A stretch of DNA of 64,000 bases from Echiichthys vipera (GCA_963691815.1 OY829654.1:8046989-8110988), one strand, 5' to 3'. Numbered from the stretch's first letter, positions 26,084 through 38,370 are shown. Notes: a model not told the origin generated them from the sequence alone. Made by a program: numbers and translations.

Positions 26084-26809
26084 AACCCTGCCATTGTGAG
26101 TGGGAAGGAATGCTTTTCAAAAAAGTCGGTCCTTTCACATTGAGGGATGTCGGGTGTCGACCCATTTTTCATTTTAAGGCTGAAAGGTGGGTATTTACGT
26201 GCAGCAAGAGAACAGAGCTGTAAAGTTTCTTGTTAATAAAATGTATTCCACCTGAAAACCACCTGTCCACCACCTATTGTACAGATGGCAGTTCAGTTAG
26301 CGCTATTTCGATAATAAATTACAATGTGGATTATAATGATTTCAGGGCTGAATGATGCTCAGGAGGTTGAATAGTTAATAGCAATTTAACTAACTGCAAA
26401 AGGCTCATCACATTTGCAAATTATCATTCAAATATTTTTATGAAAATGGGTGAAGGGCTTCTGAAATGCTTCAGACATTAGACTGATCTAATGAAGAACT
26501 GGGTGTACTCTAGAGAGTGAGACAAAAATTAGCAAATTACAGCAGAGACCCATCAAATAATGAACATGAGGCCCTTATTAGATGAATATTACATGAAACC
26601 CCTTTATTTCATTTGTAATCCTATGGCTTCCTTGGAGTCTTTGTTCAAAGCCTTTGAAGTTAATAAGATGTTGTGTCTGTTATGCTAACGAAAGATTTGA
26701 TGATTTTACTAAAACTGTTGTATGGCCACAGCACTTTTGGGAGTACCTTTACTTTGATGACAGTTTATGTGTTTATTAGTTATTTTCTTCCTTATTCCTG
26801 GCAATAAAG

Positions 26810-27065
26810 CCACGCCACATGGCAGGGTGTGGCGGCTTTTTATGGCTGAAAAAAGGAGGTAGGTCCTACTCAGGTGCTCCTCTCTTATTGGTTGGCGCAG
26901 ACCTCTAAAACACCAATACCTGAATCAGGTAGAGAAAAAAGCCAGAGAGAAGACAGATAGCACGTCGTCAGTTGTACCTCCAGTCCCTTGTGAAGACTTC
27001 TTTGAGCTATTTTGTTGTTTGATTTGCATTCACAGAGTCACCGGGGAACTAAAGGAGCAAATAAG
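26810..27065 (+). promoter_or_regulatory. Candidate promoter and non-coding first exon upstream of tmdd1
   Basis: A GC/CACC-rich segment (CCACGCCACATGGC, GGGTGTGGCGG) is followed by TATA-like TTTTTATGG near 26838 and an inverted CCAAT box (TTATTGGTTGG, about 26885). A segment ending in the donor ATAAG|GTGAGTAATG (exon end 27065) comes next. The tmdd1 start codon at 29577 is itself preceded by an acceptor-like CTAACCTACAG ending at 29571. This could therefore be the untranslated first exon of tmdd1. A separate lncRNA is also possible. Confidence 0.35.
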
Positions 27066-29192
27066 GTGAGTAATGCATTTTGAGTAAGGTAAGGCATTCA
27101 TCAATAGACAGAAAAAACTAAAGGTCTAATCTTGCAAATACTTGAGACAGTAGATTTGTCTAGAGCTACAAGTATAACTAATACCTTGTTACAAAAGTGC
27201 ATGGGGTGAATTTATTAAAAGGATAAGATCAGAAGGACCAAAGATTTTGGGGTGTAGAAGGGGCACAAAAGTGTGCATAAAAGAGGAAGAATGACTATCA
27301 GAAAGCTTCAGGTGTGGGGAGTGAGTGATGTGTTGAGCTGGTGTCGTCTTTCCCCAGGGAGCGGAACTCTGAGGCAGCCAGATAGTGGGGCTGGCCACGG
27401 TGTCTGGTGGCAGTGGTGGGATTAACAAGGGCTGTGGTGGGGTTGAATCACTGATGACTAAACAGTCATTCAGCTCAGGCCTGTGATAACGTGCCAGAGC
27501 TCAGGATTTCAACAGCAGCCTGAAACCCTGGAGCCAAAGAGCAGGGCAGGCCTGGTCTCGCTCAGACTCAAACTTAAACTCATGAAAAAGGGAGAGGCCA
27601 ACATTCAATCCCTGTTGCACTCATTGCCACCCCCTCAACCTCACAGGCTTCCTCATAAATCACACACAGTCTCTGCTCTGCACCAGGTGCCAGGGTCGGC
27701 CTCCGTCCAGCTTCCAGCTCAACATTAAAAATCATCACTTTGGGAAAAAACTGCAATGAATCAGAATCACAATGAAAATCAGATTGGAAAGGCTGTGTTA
27801 TGAATATTCATGTCTTACATTTCAGACACTTTTCTGCAAGAATATTCCATGTGTTCTATCCTTCATTCCACCGGAGTCTGTATCTGTATTAAACCAGATT
27901 TCAGTGGTGTGAAGTGTAAAAGACATGGGGATACTGCTTCACAAGGGAACTCTCACAATACCAGAAGGCATCTAAATCAAAAGTCAAAAGTAGTAACTGG
28001 ATTTGTTCCATTCTGACGGCATTTTGAACATTGGAAACTGCATGTAAGATCATACTGTTTATGTGATATGCTGTATTCTTCCTGCATCATAGAGTACAAA
28101 ATGTATTATACATATATTTTCATTAATATGATACTGTACTGAGCAACTTATTAATATGAATAAACATCCTGACCATGTGCCCACTTTTTCTTTCTTTCAA
28201 CATCTCAAATCATTAGAGAGCCATTATACCACCCACACCCAACTTTCTGTGGTTGTCAGCCCCAGAGCATGATTTTTTTTCATTAGCCAACACGGAGAAT
28301 TTGAGACTCAGCCCACACAAACAACCTTTACTGTTTGGCAAATGAAGCTTATTAACAATTTAAAACATGCCCTCACTGTAGCCCACACAATAATGTCATT
28401 AAACATGTTTCTCCCTGCTAGAGGGATGCATCTCAAGTCTCCATAGTAGTGCGCTTCAAAGGAAAAGACAAACATACTAGTATTTGCTGTTTTACTTTAC
28501 ATACCTTAGTGTTTCATTTATAACCCACTTTGCAATGCAAGTGATTCAGATTGCATATGCAGGCTTTGGCTTTGTAGTTTTTTGGAAAGCTAACTGCAGG
28601 GTTTATCCACCACACTTGATCTGGATAAAGTTCAATAGAATTTTAAATAAAAACCTGGAGGTTTCCGCGCATGCACTTTGACTGCCAGCGTTTGTTTAGT
28701 TTTTGGTTCATGGCATTTTAAAAATGGGAAACATTAATGCCACAACAGAGAGAACGCAGCATATATTTGGCTCACATAAATATAAATGCACCCTACTGGT
28801 CTCAGTGGTCCCTAAATGTATCTTACTTACTTAAAAATGTCAGGCTATTATGTGCATAGCTACAAGCAATGTTGGTCTCTCAGAACACACAAACAGGAGG
28901 AGAGACAATGTGCTAGCTGAGATACTCAAAGGAAGCCCATTGACAACAGGTATGTGTAAGTCACACAATGAACCACTGCACCCAAAACAACTGTCACACA
29001 CGTATGATAATTATTCACAATACACCGGATATTTACATTATATTTCACAGATATCTCAAAATACTGACATTATCACATCACTGTTTAATGTGATGTCGAT
29101 TGTTGCTTTTGACTAATTTGTATAACTGTATATCTAAAATCAGTTGAGTAGATAAATAGACTGGTCACTGGACACATCTGAATATACATTAA

Positions 29193-29232
29193 AACAAAAC
29201 ATAGATGTAAAGTGTTACATCTATGTTTTGTT
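29193..29232. repeat. Perfect 18-bp inverted repeat with 4-base loop
   Basis: AACAAAACATAGATGTAA (29193-29210), loop AGTG, then TTACATCTATGTTTTGTT (29215-29232), with no mismatch. It lies 345 bases upstream of the tmdd1 start codon and is not part of a recognised element. Confidence 0.95.
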
Positions 29233-29341
29233 ATTGTCACAGCCTGTAAGCCCATTACCAGTTTGAAACATGTTGGATCTTAACCGTTGCAGCCCTACAG
29301 TAAAATAAAATTCAAATCTTTCTCCTACCTTTTACAAATTG

Positions 29342-29353
29342 GACACACACACA

Positions 29354-29398
<45 letters not shown>
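29342..29398. repeat. (CA)n microsatellite
   Basis: About 28 CA units with one GA interruption near 29353, about 180 bases upstream of tmdd1. Confidence 0.98.
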
Positions 29399-29399
<1 letters not shown>

Positions 29400-29576
29400 G
29401 TTAAGCACATGCATAATGGCATTCATATTCCTTGCATGGTGATTGGCTGTTCCAAAAAAGGCAAAGAATGCTACTCATACTGTTCACCATTCAACACATT
29501 CTAGATCATTTGTAAGTTTTGAAAACAAACTTCATATATTGTCAGCAGCGTGTATAGAGTCTAACCTACAGCTGAA

Positions 29577-32500
29577 ATGAAACTCTGTCCTTCCTTCTTC
29601 TTCATCTTTCTGCTTCTGAGTTCAGCACTTGGAGAAGACACAGGTGAGAGCAAACGTTCCTACAGCAGGTGCAGTTGCATCAGCAGCCAGCTTGTCTGAA
29701 GAATTCAACTGAGGAAACTCACAGTGAGACTCAAATTGCTGATTGCTCTGTTCTCTGCTTGTGAAATGTTGATTATCCTGTTTCTATTCACAGCAGATGA
29801 GGAGGGAAATATGACAGTTTCACGCCACACAAGCAGCACTTGCTAATTGAAAGCACAAGCATGCTGCAGAAATGTTGTGAAGTGTCAGCATTACGCTTCA
29901 TTAACTGGATTTTATAGTGTATTGTACGGCCATGCCTTCAAATTGCCTTCGTGTGTTACGAGTACGAGCACTGGTCCTGTTATCTATAGGCTAAACTGGT
30001 GTTCTTCGTTATGGCTGTTTAGTGGCAGAAGACATCAGTGTCCATCAGCTGGAGCGGTTGGTGGAGTTACTGACGTCTCAAGAGTGCGAGGACCTTCTGT
30101 TTGCCCTCTCTCACCCAGAAGAAAACATCTTCCAGCACCTTGAGCGCCTCTCACCAGAAAAAAACCAACTAGATGTTAAGCCTAGAGCCAAAAGAGATGC
30201 TTCTTCTGCTGCAGGTCAGTACTCATCATAATCTGAAACACACCTTTGGCCAGTGGCGTGCACAGAAGAGGGCACGTTAGCATGCATTTTGGCTCCCAAG
30301 AGTGCACTTTAGCACACGTTTTGGCTCCCATGAGGTCACTTTGGCACACGTTTTGGCTCCTAGAGGGCACTTAAGCAGACATTTTGGCTCCCAAAAGGGG
30401 ACTTTAGCACTGTTTTGGCCCCCATGAGGTCACTTGAGCACATATTTTGGCTCCTAGAGGGCACTTTAACATGCGTTTTGGCTCCCATGGATAGGCGTTC
30501 TTCAACAATTGGGCCACGAGGAGGGAAGACTGGCTTAACAGACTTAACAGCCGGATAGGCAGGACTGGATTAAGGTTTTGAATATTTTCTCAAGTAAAAG
30601 TACTGTTACTATAGAGACTCAAAAGTACTATAGAGACTCAAAAATACTCAGAAAAGTAAAATGTAGGTCAGATAAATGTTCTCTGAGTAAAAGTTACTGT
30701 TACATTTTTAAGGGGAAATATATGATGATGATTCTGTTACATGATAGAACTATTCAATTGAAGACATTTTTTAAAGATCAATCATAAAAAGTACAAAGGC
30801 TACATTAGCATTAGCATGTAAACTACACACAAGTGGAACAACATCACCCTATAATAAATTCATTTTCTATGGACGGCCATTTGCACCCTGTGCATACAAC
30901 TGATTATCAGTCACAAATAAACAACCACCTTCCTCAGTGTTGTCTTAAAAAAGATTAATTAGAAAAGAGGACGAAACTCAAACAATTACACAACAACGAT
31001 CAACAATAAACAAAACAAAAAATGTACATCACAGGTAGAACAAGCATTATTAGAATACATAAATGAAATATCCTGCTTCTCTAACAGCAGGATAAAACAG
31101 AGATGTAAAGTCAATATAAAGTCAGTATCGACTACAGCTACAAAAACACACAACAAAGCACAAGATCCTGCAGTTTTTACACTGCATAGTGCAACACACA
31201 CAGCGCAACATTGAGTAACAACAATCAATGCCTTTGTTGTTGTACTCACCTGTGAGATTTATGCACAGGTTTTCACAATCTGTTTTACCTCTTACTGTAG
31301 GTCATTAATTCTCAATGCTAAATACAAGCAGTTAAAGCAGTCTCTCTGTCTCACACATCTAAAAGGTTTTGCTGCAGTAACAAACAGCAGAAGGCCTAAC
31401 ACACCTGACTGAAGGTGATGGATCCACCATGACTATATTAGCATTTAGCATTTAAGCTAGACCCAGCATGCACCTGTTGTCGACCTAACATTATAGGTGT
31501 GTTTCACTCGGGTCACTTGACATGCTAAAAATTACCTGTACAACAAAGTAACATTCTCAATCACATTTCAAGGGAAATGTATATAGTTTCGGATTACGTT
31601 TGTCTTTGAGTATAACAAATATTGTACTTTTTTTTTTTTTAACTTTGACTCATTCATGTAATATACCTTAACGTACTCAACCTAAAGTAAAAAGTAGGTC
31701 GGTTAAAATGTTACAAGTAAACATTACTGCTTTACTTTGCTTAAGTTTGTCTCTTGAACACCAAACTTTGGTGGAAGAACATAACTTTACAAGCTGCCAA
31801 CTTGATTTGTGCAACTCTGACGCCTCATATTTTTCCGCTGAATGCATTTTTTCACAGGAAGAGGACTGTTCACTAACAATGAAACTGCTTTACTGTAGAA
31901 AGAGATTTCTTCAGGTCAGTACAATAGGATTTATTAAGGCAGGCAATACATATTTCACCGTACATATGGACTTATTATTTTAAGGTCGACTTGGCAAAAT
32001 GTGAAGCTACCCTTCAAGAGTTAAACACTATTGTGACTGTAATAAGGTAAAAGAAAATAAAGTCCATTCTGAGACCTGTCTGTTTCTCACACGTCCTGCT
32101 CAGCTTGGGGAGTTGCTGGCAGCAAGCTGACTGTCAGAGACCTGCCTGTCTGAGGGCCATATGTTTTGTGTTTACTAGATAGTGAGGCTCAGTGCCGGAA
32201 GGCCCTGACAGACTGGCTGCTGCGGTACGGCGAGAAGACCTACTACGACAGGCTTTCACGCGCCTTGCAGCACATCGGCAGGACAGACATTGCCATCGGT
32301 GAGAAACAAATGGTCACAGAAAGAACACCATCTCTGAAACATTACTTTTTAAAATAAAGTTATTCTGTGTTGTGCCACTTTCAAATGAAAATAGTACACT
32401 TTTTATGTATCGTACACTGTTGTTTCAGCATGTCCCTTGACAAAAAGAAAATGGAACAAAGCCTCATTTTGGTACATGTCAGTGTATTTTCAAAACTGGT

Positions 32501-33826
32501 TTATTTCGGTCAAGAAGGCCTCCTCAAGACTTGAACAACAGTGCGTAATTGCTTCATTACTTTGAGATTTGTTTTAATTGGAGCTTCCAAAGTGGCACAT
32601 TTTACACACTGCCAGTCTCTGGCATGTGTTGCAGTCCAGTGTGCACACAACTCCACAGCCGAGTGGCGTTGGATGGAAGGAGGTGTAAATGATCTGACAG
32701 AGGACTCAGTGGAGCTGACACCAGCCACAGAACAAACCATCTGCTCCTTTCATCAGCAGCTTTGGAGTAAAAAAAAAAAAGACAAGGAGAGGATGGGAAG
32801 AGATGAGTTATAAGACATGAGGGGTGGGCAGTGGTGGCTTTGATGAAACAGAACGTGTAGATGCAGAATGTGGCAATTATCCTACACTTGATTGCAGTTC
32901 TGAGGAGATGCACTCATATGTACAAACTTGTCATTTTGTTCTATTCTGCACCGAAGGACGACAGTTGTTCTCCTGCCAGAACTAATTATGTTCAGGGCGC
33001 GAAAACAACAATTAAATTGAAATGCACAATCTTTTATAGGATGAAATACATACTCTAAGCATTTGAAGTGGCAGAGAGATGCTTTTAAAATCAACCCTTT
33101 TTTTTGCAGAAGTAGGGAAGAACATCAACCAGGACAAAGTCTTGAGCCTGAAACGCTACGTTGAAGACTATCACAAATATGTCGACTCCTTAAACGTCCC
33201 ACCGGTACAGTCACACATCAAGGGCCAACAGCATGAAGGACAGAGGGTCAGAAAAAGAAAAGGTAATTTATCCTAAAGCTTGAAAGAATCACACTAGTTT
33301 GTTTCAATGCAAAATAGAATTGGTGGTGGTGGGTGTGGGCATGCTTCCAACTAATTACTCCTCAATATCAACACTCGCTATATGAGGTGTATTTCCCAGG
33401 ATACGGAAAAATTCAAAAATGTAATTATCACCTGTTCATTTTTTTTTTTTGTATTCTTCCTGTTGCTTCATTCAAGTTAAAACTTGCCCTTTGAGATGGT
33501 TACTGTATCTGTCCTGTTTGTGCTGTGTGTTAGTAAGGGATCTGACGTGGCGTAAAATGGATCTGATCGTGGAGCGGGCCCCTGTTGCTCTGTACCAGAA
33601 GGGTCCTTTAGATGTAGCTCTGCCCCTGATGTTTGGCATCCTGATGGGCTTCGGAGGTACCTTGCTCGCAGGCGTTTCTATACTTTTCATCATCATACAC
33701 ATCTCCCATAGAAACCAGCAGCAGAGCCATCACCCTGGGGTCAAAAACAGTCCCAGCTGCAGGCTCATGGTCGGAGATGCGATTGTGGGAGATGCAGCTT
33801 CTGGGGGGTCAGAGGCTGCAAAATAA
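29577..33826 (+). CDS. tmdd1: Transmembrane and death domain protein 1-like (tmdd1), 5 coding exons
   Basis: Coding exons are 29577-29643, 30023-30214, 32179-32298, 33110-33262 and 33534-33826. All four introns are phase 1 with GT/AG ends, and together the exons give 274 aa. Residues 1-19 are a signal peptide (MKLC, then a hydrophobic core rich in F and L). Residues 23-86 hold a helical segment that ends in a dibasic RAKR (77-80), a possible furin-type site. Residues 87-160 resemble a death-type helical fold: an early Trp (ALTDWLL), then YYDRLSRAL and HIGRTDIAI. Residues 205-234 are one transmembrane helix. A basic stop-transfer segment (HRNQQQ) and a 40-residue cytosolic tail follow. The start ATG has G at -3. 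AATAAA occurs at 33864 and 33907. The layout fits vertebrate TMDD1, a poorly studied protein of unknown function. The family name comes from domain order, so the exact name is less certain than the gene model. Its nearest neighbour, slc26a9, is convergent and about 9.7 kb away. Confidence 0.85.
30255..30495 (+). repeat. Minisatellite in tmdd1 intron 2, unit about 31 bp
   Basis: About eight imperfect units carry the core CACTTTAGCACACGTTTTGG and then CTCCCATGAGG or CTCCTAGAGGG. TTTTGGCTCC recurs roughly every 30 bases. The array begins 40 bases after the exon 2 donor of tmdd1. Confidence 0.9.
30565..31745 (+). repeat. Related dispersed-repeat insertion inside tmdd1 intron 2
   Basis: The left side is TTTTCTCAAGTAAAAGTACT and CTCTGAGTAAAAGTTACTGT. 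The right side is AACCTAAAGTAAAAAGTAGG and GTTACAAGTAAACATTACTG. Together they resemble the ends of a fish DNA element with AGTAAAAGT-rich termini and about 0.8 kb of non-coding DNA between. It may be one element or two nearby fragments. The ORFs inside are not supported as genes. Confidence 0.45.
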
Positions 33827-33914
33827 GCAGCTTAGGGGCTTAAATTGTCTAGGGGATGTTAAAAATAAAGTCTGCATCCCAACTATATAACTTGTACACA
33901 TACATAAATAAACA

Positions 33915-36900
33915 CAAAACAGATTCTTTATTTGTTTTTCTGATGTCTCTGTTTTATGGAAGATTTAAAATGCCAAAATCTTCCAATGTCTTTGTCCACA
34001 GTAATCAGCAGAGCCAACACAGAAACTCAATATCGATTCCACCACACTACAACTAATTATGATAAATATGACATGTATAATGCCATTTCAAATAAAGTAA
34101 TTATCCATGCTGTGTATTGCTAGACTAGTAAGCATTATTGTTTTGCCAGAAGGTAGATGACTAGTGATGTGACAGATGCGCTGGAACCCAGCCCTCACAC
34201 CAAAGGTTGTTCCGGTGTTACTGTGATAGTGATGCAACTTTCCATTTCCCCTCCAAGTGACGGCAACATGCCCGTCTGGCATCGAAGAACAACTAATTAT
34301 CCAGCCTGGCGCCTGCTTCCCTAGGAGCCTGCCGATACCTCCACAGGCAATCCAAAAGACTAATAACAATGACAATGCTAGCAGACAATGGAGCACTCTT
34401 GGTTGTGATGGCAGCTTCTGGCGGGTGATGGAAGCCAAATGAAAAAACACACAGCTATATCTTTTAAACGTGTGAATTAGCGAGGATTATTGGTAGGCTG
34501 AAAAAACGTGATATGTGAGATGCTGCAGCGAAGTAAATCAAGAAAGTGGCATCAGAAACCAAATTGGATAAAGAAACGTCCATGTTAGAATATTCAAATT
34601 AACTTTGTTAACACGTGAAAGCTTTAATTAAGAAAATCATTTGCCCACAATGAGACTATTTTCACATACTCTGCTGAGTATGTTTCATAATAACGAGACA
34701 GAAACCACGCTCATGGCACTGGGGTGCTTTCTAGCTTCTTGTTCCCAGTTTCCTACGCTATCCCTACTTTCGTCTTCGTAATTGAACTAATTACTTCATT
34801 ATACAAATCTGGCCTAATGTGCTTCAGGAGGCAGACAGCTTGGATTAACAGTGGCACTAAGTAGCAATTACAGACAATTAGTTCATAAATCAACATTTAA
34901 ACAAATTATAGTGCCAAGCAGAACTGTATGAGCAAAACTCTAAAAGGCCTAAAGGGCATCATGGAATTGAGTTTTGACTTATTACCTGAACAATGATCCA
35001 AATAATCTGACACATACGGCATGTTCTTCTTCTATATTCATATTATACTAAGCGCTCATTTTTGAGGTCCCATATCGAGAGAACTTTCACGTTGATGTTT
35101 GTATTTCGGTTTTCCACTAGAACATGTTTGCATGCTTAAATGTTCAAAAAAACACATTCTTTTTTTCATACTGTATGTCTGAATATACCTGTATTCACTA
35201 TCTGTCTGAAACGCTGCGTTTAAGCGTCTGTCTCTATAAGACCCCCTCCCGAAGAAGCCCGGTCTGCTCTGATTGGTCTGCGCTGTCTGCACCTCATTGC
35301 AGCCAGGGAATAACTGAACCTTTCTGCCTATAGTCACACAAAAATCCATCTTGTGAGGCTCCAAGTAATGTGTAACTGCAAAAGTGAGCCAGACAATCAG
35401 CATCCTGTGAGGAGCTACTGGCAGTTGAGAGGGTGTATTCAGCTGTGGATGCTGGCTCAGGGTTGCATGAGTAGTTGTGTGGGGCTGTGACCACTAGTAA
35501 AGGGCCTTGGTCGCACAGAAGATAGATGCCCAAAAACGATCCTAAAGAGGTAAGCTTAGATGCTGCAATAGCATCAGTTTTATCAGAACTGGAGAGTATT
35601 TCTTCATTGAGAGAAGAGAACGACACTGAAGGCTTTTCTCGATGGAAAAGATGTTTTCTCTCTTCTCCTGATTGACTTTGGTGAGAGTTTGATAGACAGA
35701 TGGTTCATCCAGTCATCTGTCAGGTATATTTTGAAAGTGCCTGCCCTTTCCTAGTCAGTTCCCAAGGACTCCTTCTCAGGTGATTCTGTGAAACAAACCA
35801 TATGGCGAGTCAGGTTGCCTTTAATTAATAATCTAATGCATACTACTTGATTTGAATTTTTTACATATTTGGCAGGTGAAGCACAACCAGTAACATGCAG
35901 TGATGACATTCTGTCTTTCTCACCATGTGTCTTTAGTACAATATTGTGTTTCACCTTCATTACTAAGCCTCCCAGGAGGCATAGCAGAGCAGAACTCTTC
36001 ACAACAAAACTTCCTCTGTCCTTCAGTTTTTCCCCTGCTGGCTTGTAGGATCCTGCAGGTGCTGACTATGACAGGTTCACCTGCTGTGGGCTCACCTGTA
36101 TTTCTGTAAGCAGTGGAGAGGAAAGCCAGAGTACTGTATGCCTGAATGACTCACAGAAACAACATGCCACACGGGGCCTGCATCATGGTTGTGACACTCT
36201 TTAGCATAGCCAAGGTCCCACAGGGAAGCTGCTCTTAGTGGATAAAGAAAGCTATAAAACACCTTGAGCCTGTTGAGGCACACCGCATAACTTTAGAAAT
36301 ATATAGTACAGTGCACAATTTCATATTCTATAGAACAGAGCCAGATCATGCGATCGGCTGCTACCCGACTCTTTAAGATGCATTTCATTTATAGGGCACT
36401 GAAATCAAGGTCCAGAATAGGCCAGCATTCTTTTCAAGTCATTCTCATGCAAAGGGATGAAGCAATCACAAACGTCATGGATGAATAGAGAAAGAATCTG
36501 ACATGAAATTGACATTTACAGCGAAGGCGAAGCCAACGTGTGAGGGTACGGTTTCCAGGCATAACCATTCTCATGTAAAATAGGGCTTTTTCGTTTTTAT
36601 TCCAGTAGTTTCTTTGGGGTTATTTAATAGTTTTGTGGAGCAGCAGCTTATCAAACTGGATTGTCTGTGGAGGGCACATCTGTCTCGTCATTGCCTCGGC
36701 TCAACAAAAGGAGTCAAGTGTTTGTCTGGATGAAAATGTAGACGGACGAGATGTGATGCGTGCCAAGGGGACGCTGAGACAGAGAGGCTGTGTCCTTGAT
36801 GTGCTGAGGCTGAGCGTTCTGCACCAAGGCCTCTGGGGTGTGCTTAGTGTCACTGAAGGCTTTAACTTCCTCCTCCTTCAATTTGCATCTTCATTCATCT

Positions 36901-37398
36901 ACAGGGCCACTGAGGTGCTGCAGTCCCAACTCAACCATCACTCTCCCTTTGCTCAATATATATGGATCACAGGAAACAAGATCACAACACCAGCTCTTTT
37001 ACAGTCATACTTTTTCTTTAATCGCCTCGGCTCCATCTCTCACAACTTTGTCTTTCATGGTTTCCTTGGGGGAATTTGAGACTTCTTCAAAGTTTTTACT
37101 GCTGATCAGAGAAGAGCAGCTCTGTGGGTTTACAGATAAAGCCACAGTGCCATCCTGTGGTCACAGCAGGCCATTACAGCAGGCAATCAACAGAAAGAAT
37201 GAACTTAGAGTTGAGAATTGTATTTTTACTTATGAGTAGTTTTATATGGCTGTTATAATTCATTAAGCTGTAAGAGTAGAAAAAAATTGTAATAGTTATA
37301 TACTGCTGTATTAAAGTGAGACACTGAGCCGTAAAAGTCATTCTGGATTCAGAGAAGATGAGAAGACAATTTCTGCTGTAATAGCCAGGGTACTGGAG
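33915..37398. other. tmdd1 3' flank, including CNE-like block 34100-34950
   Basis: From 34100 to 34950 the sequence is non-repetitive, of mixed composition and dense in homeodomain-type words (ACTAATTATCCAGCCTGG, TTGAACTAATTACTTCATTA, CAGACAATTAGTTCATAAAT). The part 35200-35650 may be a decayed repeat. The plus-strand 148-codon ORF at 36633 was not accepted as a gene. Confidence 0.4.
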
Positions 37399-38370
37399 TA
37401 CTGGCCATTTGATTGGGTACACCTGTTATTGCAATCTAATCAGCCAATCCCATTGTAGCAACTCATTGCATTTAGGCATGTCCACAAATTCTATAGAGAC
37501 GATCTGCTATAGTTCACACTAAGCATCCGAGTGGGGAAGAAAGGTGATCTAAGCGACTGAGAACGAGGAATGGTTGTGCCAGATGGGCTGGTTTGAGTAT
37601 ATCAGAAACTACTTATCTACTGGAATGTTCACGCACAACCATCTCTATGTTTTACAGAGAATGGAGAATATAACAAATGGTGAAAATATCTAGTGAGTGG
37701 CGGTTCTCTGGGCCAAAATGCCTTGTTGGTGGCAGAGGTTAAAGGACAATGGCAAACTGGTTTGAGCTGACAGAAAGCCAACAGCAACACAGATGAGGGT
37801 AGATGGGCTACAGCAGCAGAAGATCACAAGGGATGCCTCTCCTGTAAGCTAAGAACAGGAATGAGGTTACAATTGGCACAGGCAGTAATCAAAGACTGGA
37901 AGAATGTCGCCTGATGAGTCACGATTTCTGCTGCAACATTCAGATGTCAGGGCCAGAATTTAGCGTGAACAACAGGAAAGCATGGATCCATCCTGCCTTG
38001 TATCAACCGTTCAGGCTGTTGATGATGGTAGTGTGACAGTGTGGGGGATATTTTCTTTACACACATTGGGTCCCTACCAATTGAGCACTGTTTAAACACC
38101 ACAGCCTACTTGACTATTGTTGCTATGTCTATCCCTTTAGGATCACAGTGTCATCCTGTCATAAAGTTCAAATCATCCCGAACCGGTAACTTTAACATTA
38201 CAATGAGTTCACTCATGTGAGTGAACTCAAACTTGCCTCCACAATCACCAGATCTCGTGGAACGAGAGATTCCCATGATTGATGAGCAGCCGACAAATCT
38301 GCAGAAACTGTGTGATGCTGTCATGTAAATTTTTTCAATACCTTGTTGAATCTATGCCACTAAGAATTTA
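37399..38370 (+). mobile_element. Decayed Tc1/mariner DNA transposon with transposase pseudogene
   Basis: The left end (TACTGGCCATTTGATTGGGT, then ACACCTG) is the terminal repeat of a common fish Tc1 family. The interior reads as a Tc1 transposase gene on the plus strand. Recognisable strings include CCTGATGAGTCACGATTTCT (37911), CATGGATCCATCCTGCCTTG (37981), TGTGGGGGATATTTTCTT and the terminal CTTGTTGAATCTATGCCAC. Many stops, a missing segment near 38155 and absence of the right terminal repeat after about 38370 show it is dead. No intact protein can be read. Confidence 0.88.

Larger units (their letters stand above)
27066..29576. other. Upstream region of tmdd1, no coding exon
   Basis: Contains the hairpin at 29193 and the CA array at 29342. 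The block 28200-28440 is CNE-like (CATTAGAGAGCCATTATACC). If the exon candidate ending at 27065 is real, this whole stretch is an intron. Confidence 0.4.

Noticed and set aside
25819..26172. Cys-Val, Pro and His-Thr rich ORFs on both strands
   Set aside because: Translations of CA/CAC microsatellite in several frames. The same holds for the ORFs at 19840-20171 and 57719-58085.
29791..29850. Possible extra tmdd1 exon after TATTCACAG
   Set aside because: The open stretch is short and meets a stop (TTGCTAATTGA region). No phase-1 donor follows, and skipping it joins exon 1 to exon 2 in frame.
34088..34450. 120-codon minus-strand ORF with a hydrophobic segment
   Set aside because: It lies in a CNE-like block, shows no homology that I recognise, and has no splice or promoter context. 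The hydrophobic run is likely to be chance.
35294..35626. 110-codon minus-strand ORF
   Set aside because: It has low-complexity Ser-rich content inside what looks like a decayed dispersed repeat, with no domain.
36633..37079. 148-codon plus-strand ORF, the longest in the window
   Set aside because: It shows no recognisable domain, family motif or gene-like splice context. A second overlapping ORF of similar length in another frame (36838-37239) shows that the stretch is simply poor in stops.
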